Of a DNA stretch of 22,926 nt, positions 7,499 to 15,340 are shown in pieces; position 1 is the first letter of the stretch; each line of letters begins with the position of its first letter. The notes beneath the pieces were generated by a model. It made no database searches, was not told the origin of the DNA, and was given only the letters and a program-made list of their open reading frames with translations. The stretch lies in NCBI GenBank assembly GCA_964649825.1, contig CAZYQW010000028.1:1-22926 (forward strand), in the 5' to 3' direction. The stretch comes from CAZYQW01 sp964649825 (GTDB taxonomy: Bacteria; Planctomycetota; B15-G4; JADJEK01). Made by a program: the position numbers and the translations under genes.

Positions 7499-8785
7499 AT
7501 GAACAGAGCGACTGCTTTCACCTTTGTTTCGTCCATCCTTCTGACCAACAGCTTCGCCCAGACCGGATCGATGACCTCCGAGCAGATGGAGGCCGAGGGA
7601 ATCGATCTCTCCTCGCCCGCGCCGTCGGCCGGCGTCCAGGCCCTTGGCAACGGTCTCTCCGGCAAGGTCCTCCTGATCCCCGAGTCGACCACCGACACGG
7701 TTCAGGCGTTCGACCCGTTCGATGGCCATCACGTCGGCACGTTCGTCAACGGCTCCGGCCTCTTCTCGACGCCGATCAACGCCATCCAGGGTCCCGACGG
7801 GAACATCTACGTCTCCGACCAGATCACGGACTCCGTGTACATGTTCGACACCGACGGCTTCCTGCTCGGGACGTACGCGGACGGGACAGACGGCCTCAAC
7901 AACATTCGCGGCATCGACTTCTTCAGCGGCAACCTGTTCGTCACGAGCGGCGACGACTACGTCGCCGAGTTCTCCGCGCCGCACGTGCGGCTCGCCGACC
8001 ACATCAACATCCCGGGGGTCGACCCGTTCGACATCCACTTCCTGCCGGACGGCCGCAGCTTGTTGTCGGACATCGGCACGGCCGACTCGATCACGCTGTT
8101 CAAGGCCGATGGCACGGTCGACGCGGTCCTGTTCGCTGTCTCGTTCCCCGAGCAGGTGATCGACGACTCCCTCGCTCCCGGCGAGTACCTGACCACCGCC
8201 TTCACGTCGGACCGCATCGATGACTTCTCGCTCGATGGAACCATCCACCAGTCGACGCCGCTCGCGAACTCGGGACGCGGCGTCTACCGCCTCGGCAACG
8301 GCAACCTGCTCTCGGCCGGCTCGCCCGGCGTGCAGGAGCTCGCGCCCGGCACCGGCGCGGTGATCACGCAGATCATGAGCGGGTCGACGTGGCGCTACAT
8401 CGAGGAGGTGGACCTCGGCGCGTGGGCGAACTTGCGCAACGACCTCCCCGGCGCCGGCGGCAGCCCGGTGCTGAAGGGCCAGGGCGCATTGAAGGCCGGC
8501 TCGAACGTTACGCTCACGCTCACGAACGCCGCGCCGAACAGCATCGCCAGCCTGATCATCGGCGCCTCCACGCTGAACGCCCCGTTCTTCGGCGGGATCC
8601 TCGTCCCGTTCCCGAATCTGATCTTCTCGTTCCCGACCGGCACGTCGGGCTCCGTCGTCATCCCAGCCGTCTATCCGGCCGGTCCTCCCGCCGGCTTCCC
8701 GATCTACGTCCAGTACTGGATCGTCGACGCCACCGGGCCGCAGGGCTACACGGCTTCGAACGCGCTGACGGCGACGACCGAATGA
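7499..8785 (+). CDS. Secreted NHL/SMP-30-like propeller protein with C-terminal exported-protein module (paralogue 1)
   Basis: This 428-residue protein has no function I recognise. It starts with a signal peptide, MNRATAFTFVSSILLTNSFAQ, which is why I chose ATG 7499 over upstream in-frame codons. AAGGGA at 7484-7489 is a plausible ribosome binding site. Residues about 45-290 carry repeats resembling NHL or SMP-30-type beta-propeller blades, for example GPDGNIYVSDQITDSVYMFD and FSGNLFVTSGDDYVAEFS. The C-terminal roughly 90 residues (around LTLTNAAPNS and ending near YTASNALTATTE) form a separate beta-rich module of a type I associate with planctomycete secreted proteins. It is clearly paralogous to the next gene along the whole mature chain. 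A surface or extracellular binding role is plausible but inferred. Confidence 0.8.
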   Translation: MNRATAFTFVSSILLTNSFAQTGSMTSEQMEAEGIDLSSPAPSAGVQALGNGLSGKVLLIPESTTDTVQAFDPFDGHHVGTFVNGSGLFSTPINAIQGPDGNIYVSDQITDSVYMFDTDGFLLGTYADGTDGLNNIRGIDFFSGNLFVTSGDDYVAEFSAPHVRLADHINIPGVDPFDIHFLPDGRSLLSDIGTADSITLFKADGTVDAVLFAVSFPEQVIDDSLAPGEYLTTAFTSDRIDDFSLDGTIHQSTPLANSGRGVYRLGNGNLLSAGSPGVQELAPGTGAVITQIMSGSTWRYIEEVDLGAWANLRNDLPGAGGSPVLKGQGALKAGSNVTLTLTNAAPNSIASLIIGASTLNAPFFGGILVPFPNLIFSFPTGTSGSVVIPAVYPAGPPAGFPIYVQYWIVDATGPQGYTASNALTATTE

Positions 8786-8818
8786 CGCCCTGACGCCAAC
8801 GTCCCGCATCGACGGGCC

Positions 8819-8873
8819 GGACGGGGAGGTTCTCATCACCCATCCTCGCCCCAACGCGACGACCTCCCCGTCC
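8819..8873 (+). repeat. 12-bp perfect inverted repeat downstream of paralogue 1
   Basis: GGACGGGGAGGT at 8819-8830 pairs perfectly with ACCTCCCCGTCC at 8862-8873 across a 31-nt loop. It begins 34 nt after the stop codon, where a transcript end would be expected. There is no T-tract after the stem and the loop is long, so it is not a standard intrinsic terminator. It may stabilise the mRNA 3' end. Confidence 0.45.
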
Positions 8874-8991
8874 CCGTCCCACGTCCACCGCGTCTCCCGG
8901 GTTCCATCGCGTCGAGACTCTGATCGCGCTGATCCACCGCGTGGGTTTGGGTCGGGAGGACCTGTTTTCTTCCGCTCCGCCCGCTGTTCGT

Positions 8992-9021
8992 TTGACCGGT
9001 TCGTTCGAATCGTGGGACAAT
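8992..9021 (+). promoter_or_regulatory. Candidate sigma-70-like promoter of second paralogue
   Basis: TTGACC at 8992-8997 and GACAAT at 9016-9021 are separated by 18 nt. This is a better -10 box than its counterpart at 7368-7397, with which it shares the upstream half of the spacer. A start near 9028 would give a leader of about 90 nt. Confidence 0.5.
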
Positions 9022-9103
9022 CCTCGTCGTTCGAGTCGACCCCGCTGAGAAGCACGGATCGCGATCGGCGAATGCGATCGTTGCGTGGGGTCCCACCCAC
9101 AAC

Positions 9104-9112
9104 AGGAAGGGA
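9104..9112 (+). promoter_or_regulatory. Shine-Dalgarno site of second paralogue
   Basis: AGGAAGGGA ends 5 nt before the ATG at 9118 and decides that start over an in-frame upstream codon at 9085. The AAGGGAACG portion is shared with the leader of the first paralogue. Confidence 0.65.
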
Positions 9113-9117
9113 ACGAG

Positions 9118-10407
9118 ATGCTCATCAGAATCGCTGCCTGCGTCATCCTGATTCCGTGGATCGCGCCGGCTGCGGCCTTCGCGCAGATCAGCCAGATGAC
9201 GGCGGAGCAACTGGAAGCCGAGGGGATCGAGGTCTCCACGTCCGCTCCACCGGCCGGAATGATCGCGACCGGGACCACCCTCACGGGCACGGTCCTGCTG
9301 ATTCCGGACTCCACGTCCGACGTAGTCGCCGCGTTCGACCCGTTCGACGGCCACTACCTCGGCGACTTGATCAACGGCCTCGGCATCTTCTCGACGCCGA
9401 TCAACGCGATTCAGGGCCCGGACGGGAACATCTACGTCTCCGACCAGTTGCTCGATGCAGTGCTCATCTTCGATCGGCGCGGCACGATGATCGGGACCTA
9501 CGCGGACTCGACCGACGGCCTCGACAACATCCGCGGCATCGACTTCTTCAACGGCAATCTGTTCGTGACCAGCGGCGGCGACTACGTCGCCGAGTTCTCG
9601 GGTCCGCACGTGCGGCTCGCCGACCACATCAACATCCCAGGGGTCGATCCGTTCGACATCCACTTCCTTCCGGACGGAAGCAGCCTCCTCGGCGACATCG
9701 GCAACAACAACGTCACGCGGTTCAAGGCCGACGGCACGATCGATTCGGTCCTTTTCTCCGTCTCCTTCCCTGAGCAGGTCACCACCGACTCCCTGGCGCC
9801 GGGAGAGTTCTTCTCGACCGCGTTCACCTCGGACCGGATCGATGACTTCTCGCTCGACGGCACGATCCATCAGTCGACTCCGCTCTCGACTTCGGGCCGC
9901 GGCGTCTACCGGCTCGGCAACGGCAACCTCCTCTCCGCGGGATCGGCGGGAGTGCAGGAGCTCGCGCCGGGCACCGGCACGGTGATCAATCAAGTCCGGA
10001 CCGGCTCGGGATGGCGCTACATCGAGGAGGTGAGCCTCAATGGGTGGACGAGCCTCGGCAACGATCTGCCCGGTTCGCTCGGCAGCCCGGTCTTGCTCGG
10101 CGACGGCGCGCTCAGCGCCGGAACGACCGTCACGCTCTCCCTGACCAACGCGGCTCCGAACAGCACCGCGAACCTGATCGTCGGTGCCTCGGCCCTGAAC
10201 GCTCCTTTCTTCGGCGGCACGCTCGTGCCGTTCCCGAACCTCATCCTCGCGATCCCGACGGGCGCAACGGGCTCTGCCGTGATCCCAGCCGTCTATCCGG
10301 CGGGCATCCCGGCCGGGTTCCCGGTCTACGTCCAGTACTGGATCGTCGACCCGACCGGCCCGCAGGGCTACACGGCATCCAACGCGTTGACCGCGACTAC
10401 GCAGTGA
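9118..10407 (+). CDS. Secreted NHL/SMP-30-like propeller protein with C-terminal exported-protein module (paralogue 2)
   Basis: This 429-residue protein is a tandem paralogue of the gene at 7499. By eye roughly three quarters of mature residues match, including long identical stretches around FSTPINAIQGPDGNIYVSD and HVRLADHINIPGVDPFDIHF. The signal peptide, MLIRIAACVILIPW then APAAAFAQ, has diverged almost completely from its twin. The propeller-like region covers about 50-290 and the C-terminal module about 330-429, ending near YTASNALTATTQ. The most divergent segments are the signal peptide, the TLTGTVLLIPDSTSD region and the loop near residues 120-130. Function is unknown; export is well supported. 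It has its own promoter-like block, so it need not be co-transcribed with its twin. Confidence 0.82.
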   Translation: MLIRIAACVILIPWIAPAAAFAQISQMTAEQLEAEGIEVSTSAPPAGMIATGTTLTGTVLLIPDSTSDVVAAFDPFDGHYLGDLINGLGIFSTPINAIQGPDGNIYVSDQLLDAVLIFDRRGTMIGTYADSTDGLDNIRGIDFFNGNLFVTSGGDYVAEFSGPHVRLADHINIPGVDPFDIHFLPDGSSLLGDIGNNNVTRFKADGTIDSVLFSVSFPEQVTTDSLAPGEFFSTAFTSDRIDDFSLDGTIHQSTPLSTSGRGVYRLGNGNLLSAGSAGVQELAPGTGTVINQVRTGSGWRYIEEVSLNGWTSLGNDLPGSLGSPVLLGDGALSAGTTVTLSLTNAAPNSTANLIVGASALNAPFFGGTLVPFPNLILAIPTGATGSAVIPAVYPAGIPAGFPVYVQYWIVDPTGPQGYTASNALTATTQ

Positions 10408-10442
10408 CCGCGTGATCGACCGCGCGCAGCCGCGCGCCGAAA

Positions 10443-10475
10443 CGGGCCGGTCGGGAGTCCCTTCTGATCGGCCCG
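10443..10475 (+). terminator. Weak terminator-like hairpin after paralogue 2
   Basis: CGGGCCG at 10443-10449 pairs with CGGCCCG at 10469-10475 around a 19-nt loop that can form an inner GGG/CCC stem. Only a short TCTTT follows, at 10478-10482, and it overlaps the proposed -35 box of the next gene. The fold is plausible, termination is uncertain. Confidence 0.25.
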
Positions 10476-10480
10476 CGTCT

Positions 10481-10509
10481 TTGGCGAGACGGACCGGGTC
10501 TGTTACGCT
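10481..10509 (+). promoter_or_regulatory. Candidate promoter of the PQQ-like propeller gene, near-leaderless
   Basis: TTGGCG at 10481-10486 and TACGCT at 10504-10509 are 17 nt apart, the optimal sigma-70 spacing. A TG two bases before the -10 box strengthens it. Transcription would begin near 10516, just before the ATG at 10518, giving a leaderless or almost leaderless mRNA. No Shine-Dalgarno site precedes the gene, which agrees. Confidence 0.5.
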
Positions 10510-10517
10510 TCTCCGTC

Positions 10518-11669
10518 ATGCGAACCGTGCTCCTGCTCGCTCCGCTCCTCCTCGCACCTTGGCGAGGCGACGGAGACGCCGCCTCTTTAGCCGCGGGGGC
10601 TCCCGCGACGCGCGAGTGGCCGAGCTACCGCGGCGACCCGGCGCAGCGCGGGGTGGCGCGGAGCGACGTCCCCCATCATCCGACGCTCCGCTGGACTCAC
10701 GAGGTCGGAGCCGCGATCGCGTCCTCGCCCGTGATCGGAGGGGGACGCGTCTACTTCGGGGCCGACGACTCCCGCCTCCGCTGCGTGTCGCTCGAAGACG
10801 GCGTCGAGCATTGGACGTTCGCAACCGACGACATGATCGAGGCGCCGCCGCTCGTCAAGGACGGCGTCGTCTACGTCGGCTCGGCGGACGCGACGTTCTA
10901 CGCGGTCGACGCGGCGGACGGCACCCTCGTCTGGAAGCACGCGACGCGGGACCAGATCCTCGGCAGCGCGAACTGGATCGAGCCCGATGACGGCGTCGCC
11001 GCGCGAGTCGTGGTGGGCAGCTACGACGCGACCCTCTACTGCTTCGACGCGAAGACGGGCGAGGTCGCGTGGACGCACGCCACCGGCGATCGGTTGAACG
11101 GATCACCCGCGGTGGCCGACGGACAGGTCGTGGTCGGCGGCTGCGACACCGTGCTGCACGTGGTCTCGACCCGAACCGGCGAGAAGACGCGGAGCATTCC
11201 GATGGGCGAGGCGTGCCACATCGCCGCCTCGGTCGGCATCGCGGACGGCCGCGCCTACTTCGGGCACTACGGCAACGCGTTCGTCTGCGTCGACCTCACG
11301 ACCGCGGAGGTGCTGTGGCAGTACGAGCACCCGAGCCAGGCGTTCTTCTCGCCGCCCGCGGTCGGGGAGGATCGTGTCGTGTTCGGCGGGCGCGACAAAC
11401 GGCTGCACTGCCTCGATCGTAGGACGGGCGAGGCGCTCTGGACGTACGGCGCGCGCCGGTCGATCGATGCCGCTCCCGTCATCGCCGGCGACCGCGTGGT
11501 CTTCACGGGCGGCGACGGGAGGATCCGCATCCTCCGGCTCGAGGACGGCGAAGAGGTCTGGACGTATGACGTCGGCAAGCCGATCCTCTGCTCCCCCGCC
11601 GTCGCGCACGAGATGATCGTGATCGGCGCCAACGACGGCAACCTCTACGCATTCGGGCCGGACCGCTGA
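10518..11669 (+). CDS. Secreted PQQ-like (BamB/Kelch-like) eight-repeat beta-propeller protein
   Basis: This 383-residue protein begins with a short signal peptide (RTVLLLAPLLLAPW) and then has about eight repeats of the PQQ-like propeller type. Each runs roughly as a short strand, a V.VG or Y.G turn, an aspartate-rich loop, and a closing TGE..W. Examples are GVVYVGSADATFYAVDAADG, RVVFGGRDKRLHCLDRRTGE and MIVIGANDGNLYAFG. The N-terminal WPSYRGDPAQRG segment is typical of planctomycete PQQ-like proteins. No catalytic PQQ dehydrogenase residues are evident, so a scaffold, binding or envelope assembly role is more likely than an enzyme. The radical SAM gene starts 36 nt downstream, so it may lead the operon that follows. 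Confidence 0.85.
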   Translation: MRTVLLLAPLLLAPWRGDGDAASLAAGAPATREWPSYRGDPAQRGVARSDVPHHPTLRWTHEVGAAIASSPVIGGGRVYFGADDSRLRCVSLEDGVEHWTFATDDMIEAPPLVKDGVVYVGSADATFYAVDAADGTLVWKHATRDQILGSANWIEPDDGVAARVVVGSYDATLYCFDAKTGEVAWTHATGDRLNGSPAVADGQVVVGGCDTVLHVVSTRTGEKTRSIPMGEACHIAASVGIADGRAYFGHYGNAFVCVDLTTAEVLWQYEHPSQAFFSPPAVGEDRVVFGGRDKRLHCLDRRTGEALWTYGARRSIDAAPVIAGDRVVFTGGDGRIRILRLEDGEEVWTYDVGKPILCSPAVAHEMIVIGANDGNLYAFGPDR

Positions 11670-11705
11670 TCCGAACGAACGCTGACCGGAACGGCACCCT
11701 CGCTC

Positions 11706-13022
11706 ATGAACTCGAACACGAACACGAAGCGCCACGCGACCGAGCCGGGCAACTACTTCATCGCGAACTACCCGCCGTTCTCGTTCTGGAACGACGCGCA
11801 CCTCGCCGCGCTCGACCGCCGCCTCGGACAGGCCGCGCCGAGCACACCGTTCGGCCTCTACGTCCACCTCCCGTTCTGCCGCAAGCGGTGCGACTTCTGC
11901 TACTTCAAGGTCTACACCGACAGGAACGCGCACGAGATCCGCGGCTACCTCGACGCGGTGGTCACCGAAACGCGGCTCTACGCGGAGAAGCCGTACCTCC
12001 ACGGCCGCCGGCCACGGTTCGTCTACTTCGGCGGCGGCACGCCGTCCTACCTCTCGATCACGCAGCTCGACCTGCTGTTCGCCGGCCTGCGTGAGGTCTT
12101 CCCGTGGGACGACGCGGAGGAGGTCACCTTCGAATGCGAGCCGGGCACGCTGTCGGAGTCGAAGATCCACTGGCTGAAGGAGGCAGGAGTCACGCGTCTC
12201 AGCCTCGGCGTCGAGAACTTCTCGCCCGAGCTCCTCGAGATCAACAACCGCGCCCATCGCGCGAAGGAGATCTTCACCGCGTACGCCGCCGCCCGTGACG
12301 CCGCCTTTCCGCAGGTCAATCTCGACCTGATCGCGGGCATGGTCGGCGAGACCGACGCGAACTGGCGCGACTGCATCGACCGAACGATCGAGCTCCGCCC
12401 CGAGAGCGTCACGATCTACCAGATGGAGGTGCCGTACAATACGACCCTCTATCGACGCATGGACGAGGACGGAGCGAGCGCCGCGCCCGTGGCGGACTGG
12501 GAGACGAAGCGGCGGTGGACCGGCGAGGCGTTCGCCGCGTTCGAGCGGGCCGGCTACCGCGTCGGCAGCGCGTACACGGTGAAGGTCGACGACGACGTTC
12601 GCTTCCTCTATCGCGACGCGCTGTGGACCGGCGCCGACCTGCTGGGCATCGGCGTCTCGTCGTTCTCGCACCTCGGCGGTGTCCACGCGCAGTGCGAACA
12701 CCGGATCGAGCCGTACGTCGAGCGCGTGACGAAGGGCGAACTCCCGGTGCTCCGCGCTCTCGAGCTCTCCGACGACGAGCGGCTGATCCGCGAGTTCATC
12801 CTGCAGCTCAAGCTCGGCGTTCTCGACCTCGAGCCGTTCCGCCGGAAGTTCGGCGTCGACCCGGCCAAACGATTCGCCGAGCCGCTCGCCGCGCACGCGA
12901 CGGCCGGCCATCTCTCGGTCGAGGAGGACCGAATCGTGGTCTCGCGCCGCGGCCTGCTCCAGATCGATCGCCTGCTGCAGGACTACTTCCTCGAGGAGCA
13001 TCGGGGAGCCCGGTACGCGTGA
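11706..13022 (+). CDS. HemN/HemW-like radical SAM protein (coproporphyrinogen oxidase family)
   Basis: This 438-residue protein has a radical SAM cluster motif CRKRCDFC, with Cys58, Cys62 and Cys65 as ligands for the 4Fe-4S cluster, directly after LYVHLPF as in the HemN family. The FGGGTPSYL segment is the SAM-binding glycine motif, followed by FECEPGTL and RLSLGVENF. The C-terminal part matches the HemN_C winged-helix region. The fourth cysteine found in true HemN (CxxxCxxCxC) is replaced by YF, so it is probably not the anaerobic coproporphyrinogen dehydrogenase. HemW-like chaperones and class C radical SAM methyltransferases or cyclopropanases are alternatives. No other haem genes are nearby. 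Its neighbours are a glycosyltransferase (7 nt downstream) and a thioesterase, which favours a biosynthetic role. Start ATG 11706 has only a weak ribosome binding site. Confidence 0.88.
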   Translation: MNSNTNTKRHATEPGNYFIANYPPFSFWNDAHLAALDRRLGQAAPSTPFGLYVHLPFCRKRCDFCYFKVYTDRNAHEIRGYLDAVVTETRLYAEKPYLHGRRPRFVYFGGGTPSYLSITQLDLLFAGLREVFPWDDAEEVTFECEPGTLSESKIHWLKEAGVTRLSLGVENFSPELLEINNRAHRAKEIFTAYAAARDAAFPQVNLDLIAGMVGETDANWRDCIDRTIELRPESVTIYQMEVPYNTTLYRRMDEDGASAAPVADWETKRRWTGEAFAAFERAGYRVGSAYTVKVDDDVRFLYRDALWTGADLLGIGVSSFSHLGGVHAQCEHRIEPYVERVTKGELPVLRALELSDDERLIREFILQLKLGVLDLEPFRRKFGVDPAKRFAEPLAAHATAGHLSVEEDRIVVSRRGLLQIDRLLQDYFLEEHRGARYA

Positions 13023-13029
13023 CGGCCGG

Positions 13030-14319
13030 ATGAGGATCCTCCAGCTCACCCCCGGTACCGGGCACTTCTACTGCGGGAGCTGCCTGCGCGACAACGCGCT
13101 GGCGAAGGCACTCCGCGCGCTCCGGCACGAGGTCGAGGTCGTGCCGCTCTACCTGCCGCTCGTCCTCGAGGAGGAGAGCACGGACGCTCATGCGACGGTA
13201 CGGATGGGCGGGGTCGACCTCTACTTGCAGCACCGCTCGGCGCTCTACCGGCGCGTGCCGCGCCGGCTCACCCGCTGGCTCGATCATCCCGCGCTGCTGA
13301 GGTTCAGCGCGCGCCGCGGCGACATGACCGACGCGCAGCGGCTCGGTGCGATCACGGTCTCGACGCTCGAGGGCGACGAAGGACCGATCGCGCGTGCCGT
13401 CGAGGAGCTCACGACGTCGCTCCTCCCCGCGTCGGAGGACGCACGGCCGGACGTCGTGATGTTGTCGAACGCGATGCTCATCGGCGTCGCGCGCCGGCTC
13501 AGGCAGGCGCTCGATCGCCCCGTCGTGTGCACGCTGCAGGGCGAAGCCCCGTTCTTGGACGCGCTCGTCGAACCGCACCGAACGCGCGCGTGGGAGGTGC
13601 TGCGGGACCGCGCCCGCCACGTCGATGCGTTCCTCGCCGTGAGCCACGACTACGGCGCTCGGCTCTCTCCTCGCCTCGGGCTCGGCCCGGATCGCGTCCA
13701 CGTCGTCCACAACGGGATCGACGTCCACGACCTCGCTCCCGCCGCCGCGCCGCCGGCCGCGCCGGCGATCGGGTTCCTCGCGCGGATGTGCCGCGAGAAG
13801 GGGCTGCCGACGCTGGTCGAAGCGTTCACCCGGCTCGTGGACGGCGGCGAGTTCGAGGGGCTCCGGCTGCGCGTCGCCGGCGTCCAGCTCCACGAGGACC
13901 TTGCGCTCGTGCGCGAGCTCCAGCGACGGCTCCGCGCGCACGGCTCCCTCGACCGCGTCGAGTTCCTCCCCAACCTCGCGCGGCCCGACAAGGTCCGCTT
14001 CCTCCAGTCCCTGTCGGTCCTGTCGGTCCCCGCGACGTACGGCGAGTCGTTCGGGCTCTACGTCCTCGAGGCGCTGGCCTGCGGCGTCCCGGTCGTGCAG
14101 CCGCGCCACGGCGCGTTCCCCGAGGTCCTCGATGCGACCGGCGGCGGCGTGCTGTGCGAGCCCGACGATCCCGGCGACCTCGCGCGAGCGATCGCCACGC
14201 TGCTCCGGGCGCCGGACGCGGCGCGCTCCATGGGCGCGACCGGCCGCGAACGCGTCCTCGCGCGGTTCACGTCGGCACACATGGCGAAACGCGTGGAGAC
14301 CGTGCTGCATGGCCTCTGA
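13030..14319 (+). CDS. Glycosyltransferase family 4 protein
   Basis: This 429-residue protein has the two-Rossmann GT-B layout of retaining family 4 glycosyltransferases, which transfer a sugar from a nucleotide sugar. The N-terminal acceptor half opens with TPGTGHFYCGSCLRDNALAK. The donor half has HVVHNGID, a GFLARMCREKGLPTLVEAF segment (read as GFLARMCREKGL) and the EX7E motif, Glu339 to Glu347, in ESFGLYVLEALACGVPVV. Length is typical. No membrane segment is seen, so it is cytoplasmic or peripheral. It starts 7 nt after the radical SAM gene and overlaps the thioesterase by 11 nt. Sugar and acceptor are unknown; the context suggests a lipid or small-molecule acceptor. Confidence 0.92.
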   Translation: MRILQLTPGTGHFYCGSCLRDNALAKALRALRHEVEVVPLYLPLVLEEESTDAHATVRMGGVDLYLQHRSALYRRVPRRLTRWLDHPALLRFSARRGDMTDAQRLGAITVSTLEGDEGPIARAVEELTTSLLPASEDARPDVVMLSNAMLIGVARRLRQALDRPVVCTLQGEAPFLDALVEPHRTRAWEVLRDRARHVDAFLAVSHDYGARLSPRLGLGPDRVHVVHNGIDVHDLAPAAAPPAAPAIGFLARMCREKGLPTLVEAFTRLVDGGEFEGLRLRVAGVQLHEDLALVRELQRRLRAHGSLDRVEFLPNLARPDKVRFLQSLSVLSVPATYGESFGLYVLEALACGVPVVQPRHGAFPEVLDATGGGVLCEPDDPGDLARAIATLLRAPDAARSMGATGRERVLARFTSAHMAKRVETVLHGL

Positions 14320-14782
14320 GTTCACGATGCGCCGGCGCGTCGACTTCGCCGACACCGACATGGCCGGGATCATGCACTTCTCGAACTACCTCCGCTTCAT
14401 GGAGGCGGCCGAGCATGCGTTCTTCCGCTCGCTCGGCCTCCGTCTCCACGAGACCCGCGACGGAGCGATGTGGGGGTTCGCGCGAGTCCACGCGGCGTGC
14501 GACTACGAGAAGCCCCTTCGCTACGATGACGAGGTCGAGGTCCGCGTCCTGGTCGAGCGCGTCGGACGCAGCTCGCTCAGGTATCGATTCGTCTTCACGA
14601 GGGTCGCGGATGGCGACGGTCCGTGCGCGCCGGAGGTCGTGGCGCGCGGCGTCGAGGCGGTCGTCCACGTCACGCGCTCCACGGGCGACACCGACATTCG
14701 GCCGGCCGAGCTCTCGACCACGATGGTCGAACGCCTCGAGGCGGCACCACCCGAGCGATTGCGGGAGTTCGAACGCGCATGA
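14309..14782 (+). CDS. Hotdog-fold acyl-CoA thioesterase (4-hydroxybenzoyl-CoA thioesterase type)
   Basis: This 157-residue protein has the N-terminal signature of the 4HBT/YbgC thioesterases: RVDFADTDMAGIMHFSNYLRF, with Asp17 as the probable catalytic acid and His23 nearby. These enzymes hydrolyse acyl-CoA or acyl-ACP thioesters. Length is within the family range of 130-160. The ATG at 14309 lies inside the end of the glycosyltransferase gene (11-nt overlap) and the motif starts within 12 residues, so a longer upstream reading is unlikely. The stop overlaps the start of the next gene by ATGA. The context suggests acyl release or proofreading for a product made by the neighbours. Substrate is unknown. 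Confidence 0.9.
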   Translation: MASEFTMRRRVDFADTDMAGIMHFSNYLRFMEAAEHAFFRSLGLRLHETRDGAMWGFARVHAACDYEKPLRYDDEVEVRVLVERVGRSSLRYRFVFTRVADGDGPCAPEVVARGVEAVVHVTRSTGDTDIRPAELSTTMVERLEAAPPERLREFERA

Positions 14783-15321
14783 CGTCCACCTCCGGAAACT
14801 TGTGGCTGATCTTCGCGCTGCTGACCGTCGCCGCGTGGGGGCTGTACGGCGTCTTCCTGCACACCGGGCAGGTGGCGATGACCGACCCCGAGAACGGGCG
14901 GTACAAGGCGTTCCTCTGGGTCGGGATCGCCTACGTGTTGATCGCGGTGGCGGCTCCGCTCGCGCTCCTCGTCGTCAAGCAGGCGTCGTGGCAGATGCCG
15001 GCGTCGGGAATCAAGTGGTCTCTCCTGGCTGGCGCGGTCGGCGCGATCGGTGCGTTCGGCGTGCTGCTCGCGTTCGGCGCGAAGGGTCATCCGGCCGTCG
15101 TGATGTCGATCATCTTCGCCGGGGCGCCGATCGTGAACGCGGTCGTCGTCATGGTGAAGCATCCGCCGGCCGGCGGCCTGTCCGCGATCCGCTGGCCGTT
15201 CTTCGCCGGGATCGTGCTCGCCGCGGTCGGCGGGACGTTGGTGACGCTCTACAAGCCCCCCCCCGGTCCGGCGGCGGCGAGCACACCCGCGTCGACCTCG
15301 ACCGGCGCCCAGGGCGGATGA
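14779..15321 (+). CDS. Small EamA/DMT-like integral membrane protein
   Basis: This 180-residue protein has about five hydrophobic helices, at roughly 9-30, 43-64, 76-99, 108-128 and 137-156, and a Pro/Ala/Ser-rich tail. Pattern and length suit a half-size EamA-like drug/metabolite transporter unit, which would work as a dimer. Classical EamA proteins have ten helices. I cannot name a substrate. The ATG overlaps the thioesterase stop in ATGA, indicating translational coupling. Its place before an ABC exporter suggests transport of the pathway product or a precursor. Confidence 0.7.
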   Translation: MTSTSGNLWLIFALLTVAAWGLYGVFLHTGQVAMTDPENGRYKAFLWVGIAYVLIAVAAPLALLVVKQASWQMPASGIKWSLLAGAVGAIGAFGVLLAFGAKGHPAVVMSIIFAGAPIVNAVVVMVKHPPAGGLSAIRWPFFAGIVLAAVGGTLVTLYKPPPGPAAASTPASTSTGAQGG

Positions 15322-15329
15322 CCCGGCTC

Positions 15330-15334
15330 AGGAG
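15330..15334 (+). promoter_or_regulatory. Shine-Dalgarno site of the ABC ATPase gene
   Basis: AGGAG ends 6 nt before the ATG at 15341, inside a 19-nt gap after the preceding stop. It allows independent re-initiation within the operon. Confidence 0.65.
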
Positions 15335-15340
15335 CAGCGT

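Larger units (their letters stand above)
8786..9117. other. 332-nt intergenic region between the paralogues
   Basis: No gene is supported. It holds a 12-bp inverted repeat (8819-8873) and then the second paralogue's promoter-like block and roughly 95-nt leader. A pyrimidine-rich stretch of moderate AT content surrounds 8961-8990. Confidence 0.5.

Noticed and set aside
11706..13022. Oxygen-independent coproporphyrinogen dehydrogenase HemN as firm call
   Set aside because: The fourth cysteine of the HemN motif is absent and no haem genes are nearby, so I kept the family-level name.
13901..14308. N-terminal extension of the thioesterase
   Set aside because: The hotdog signature begins right after ATG 14309, and the extra 136 residues are a shadow of the glycosyltransferase.
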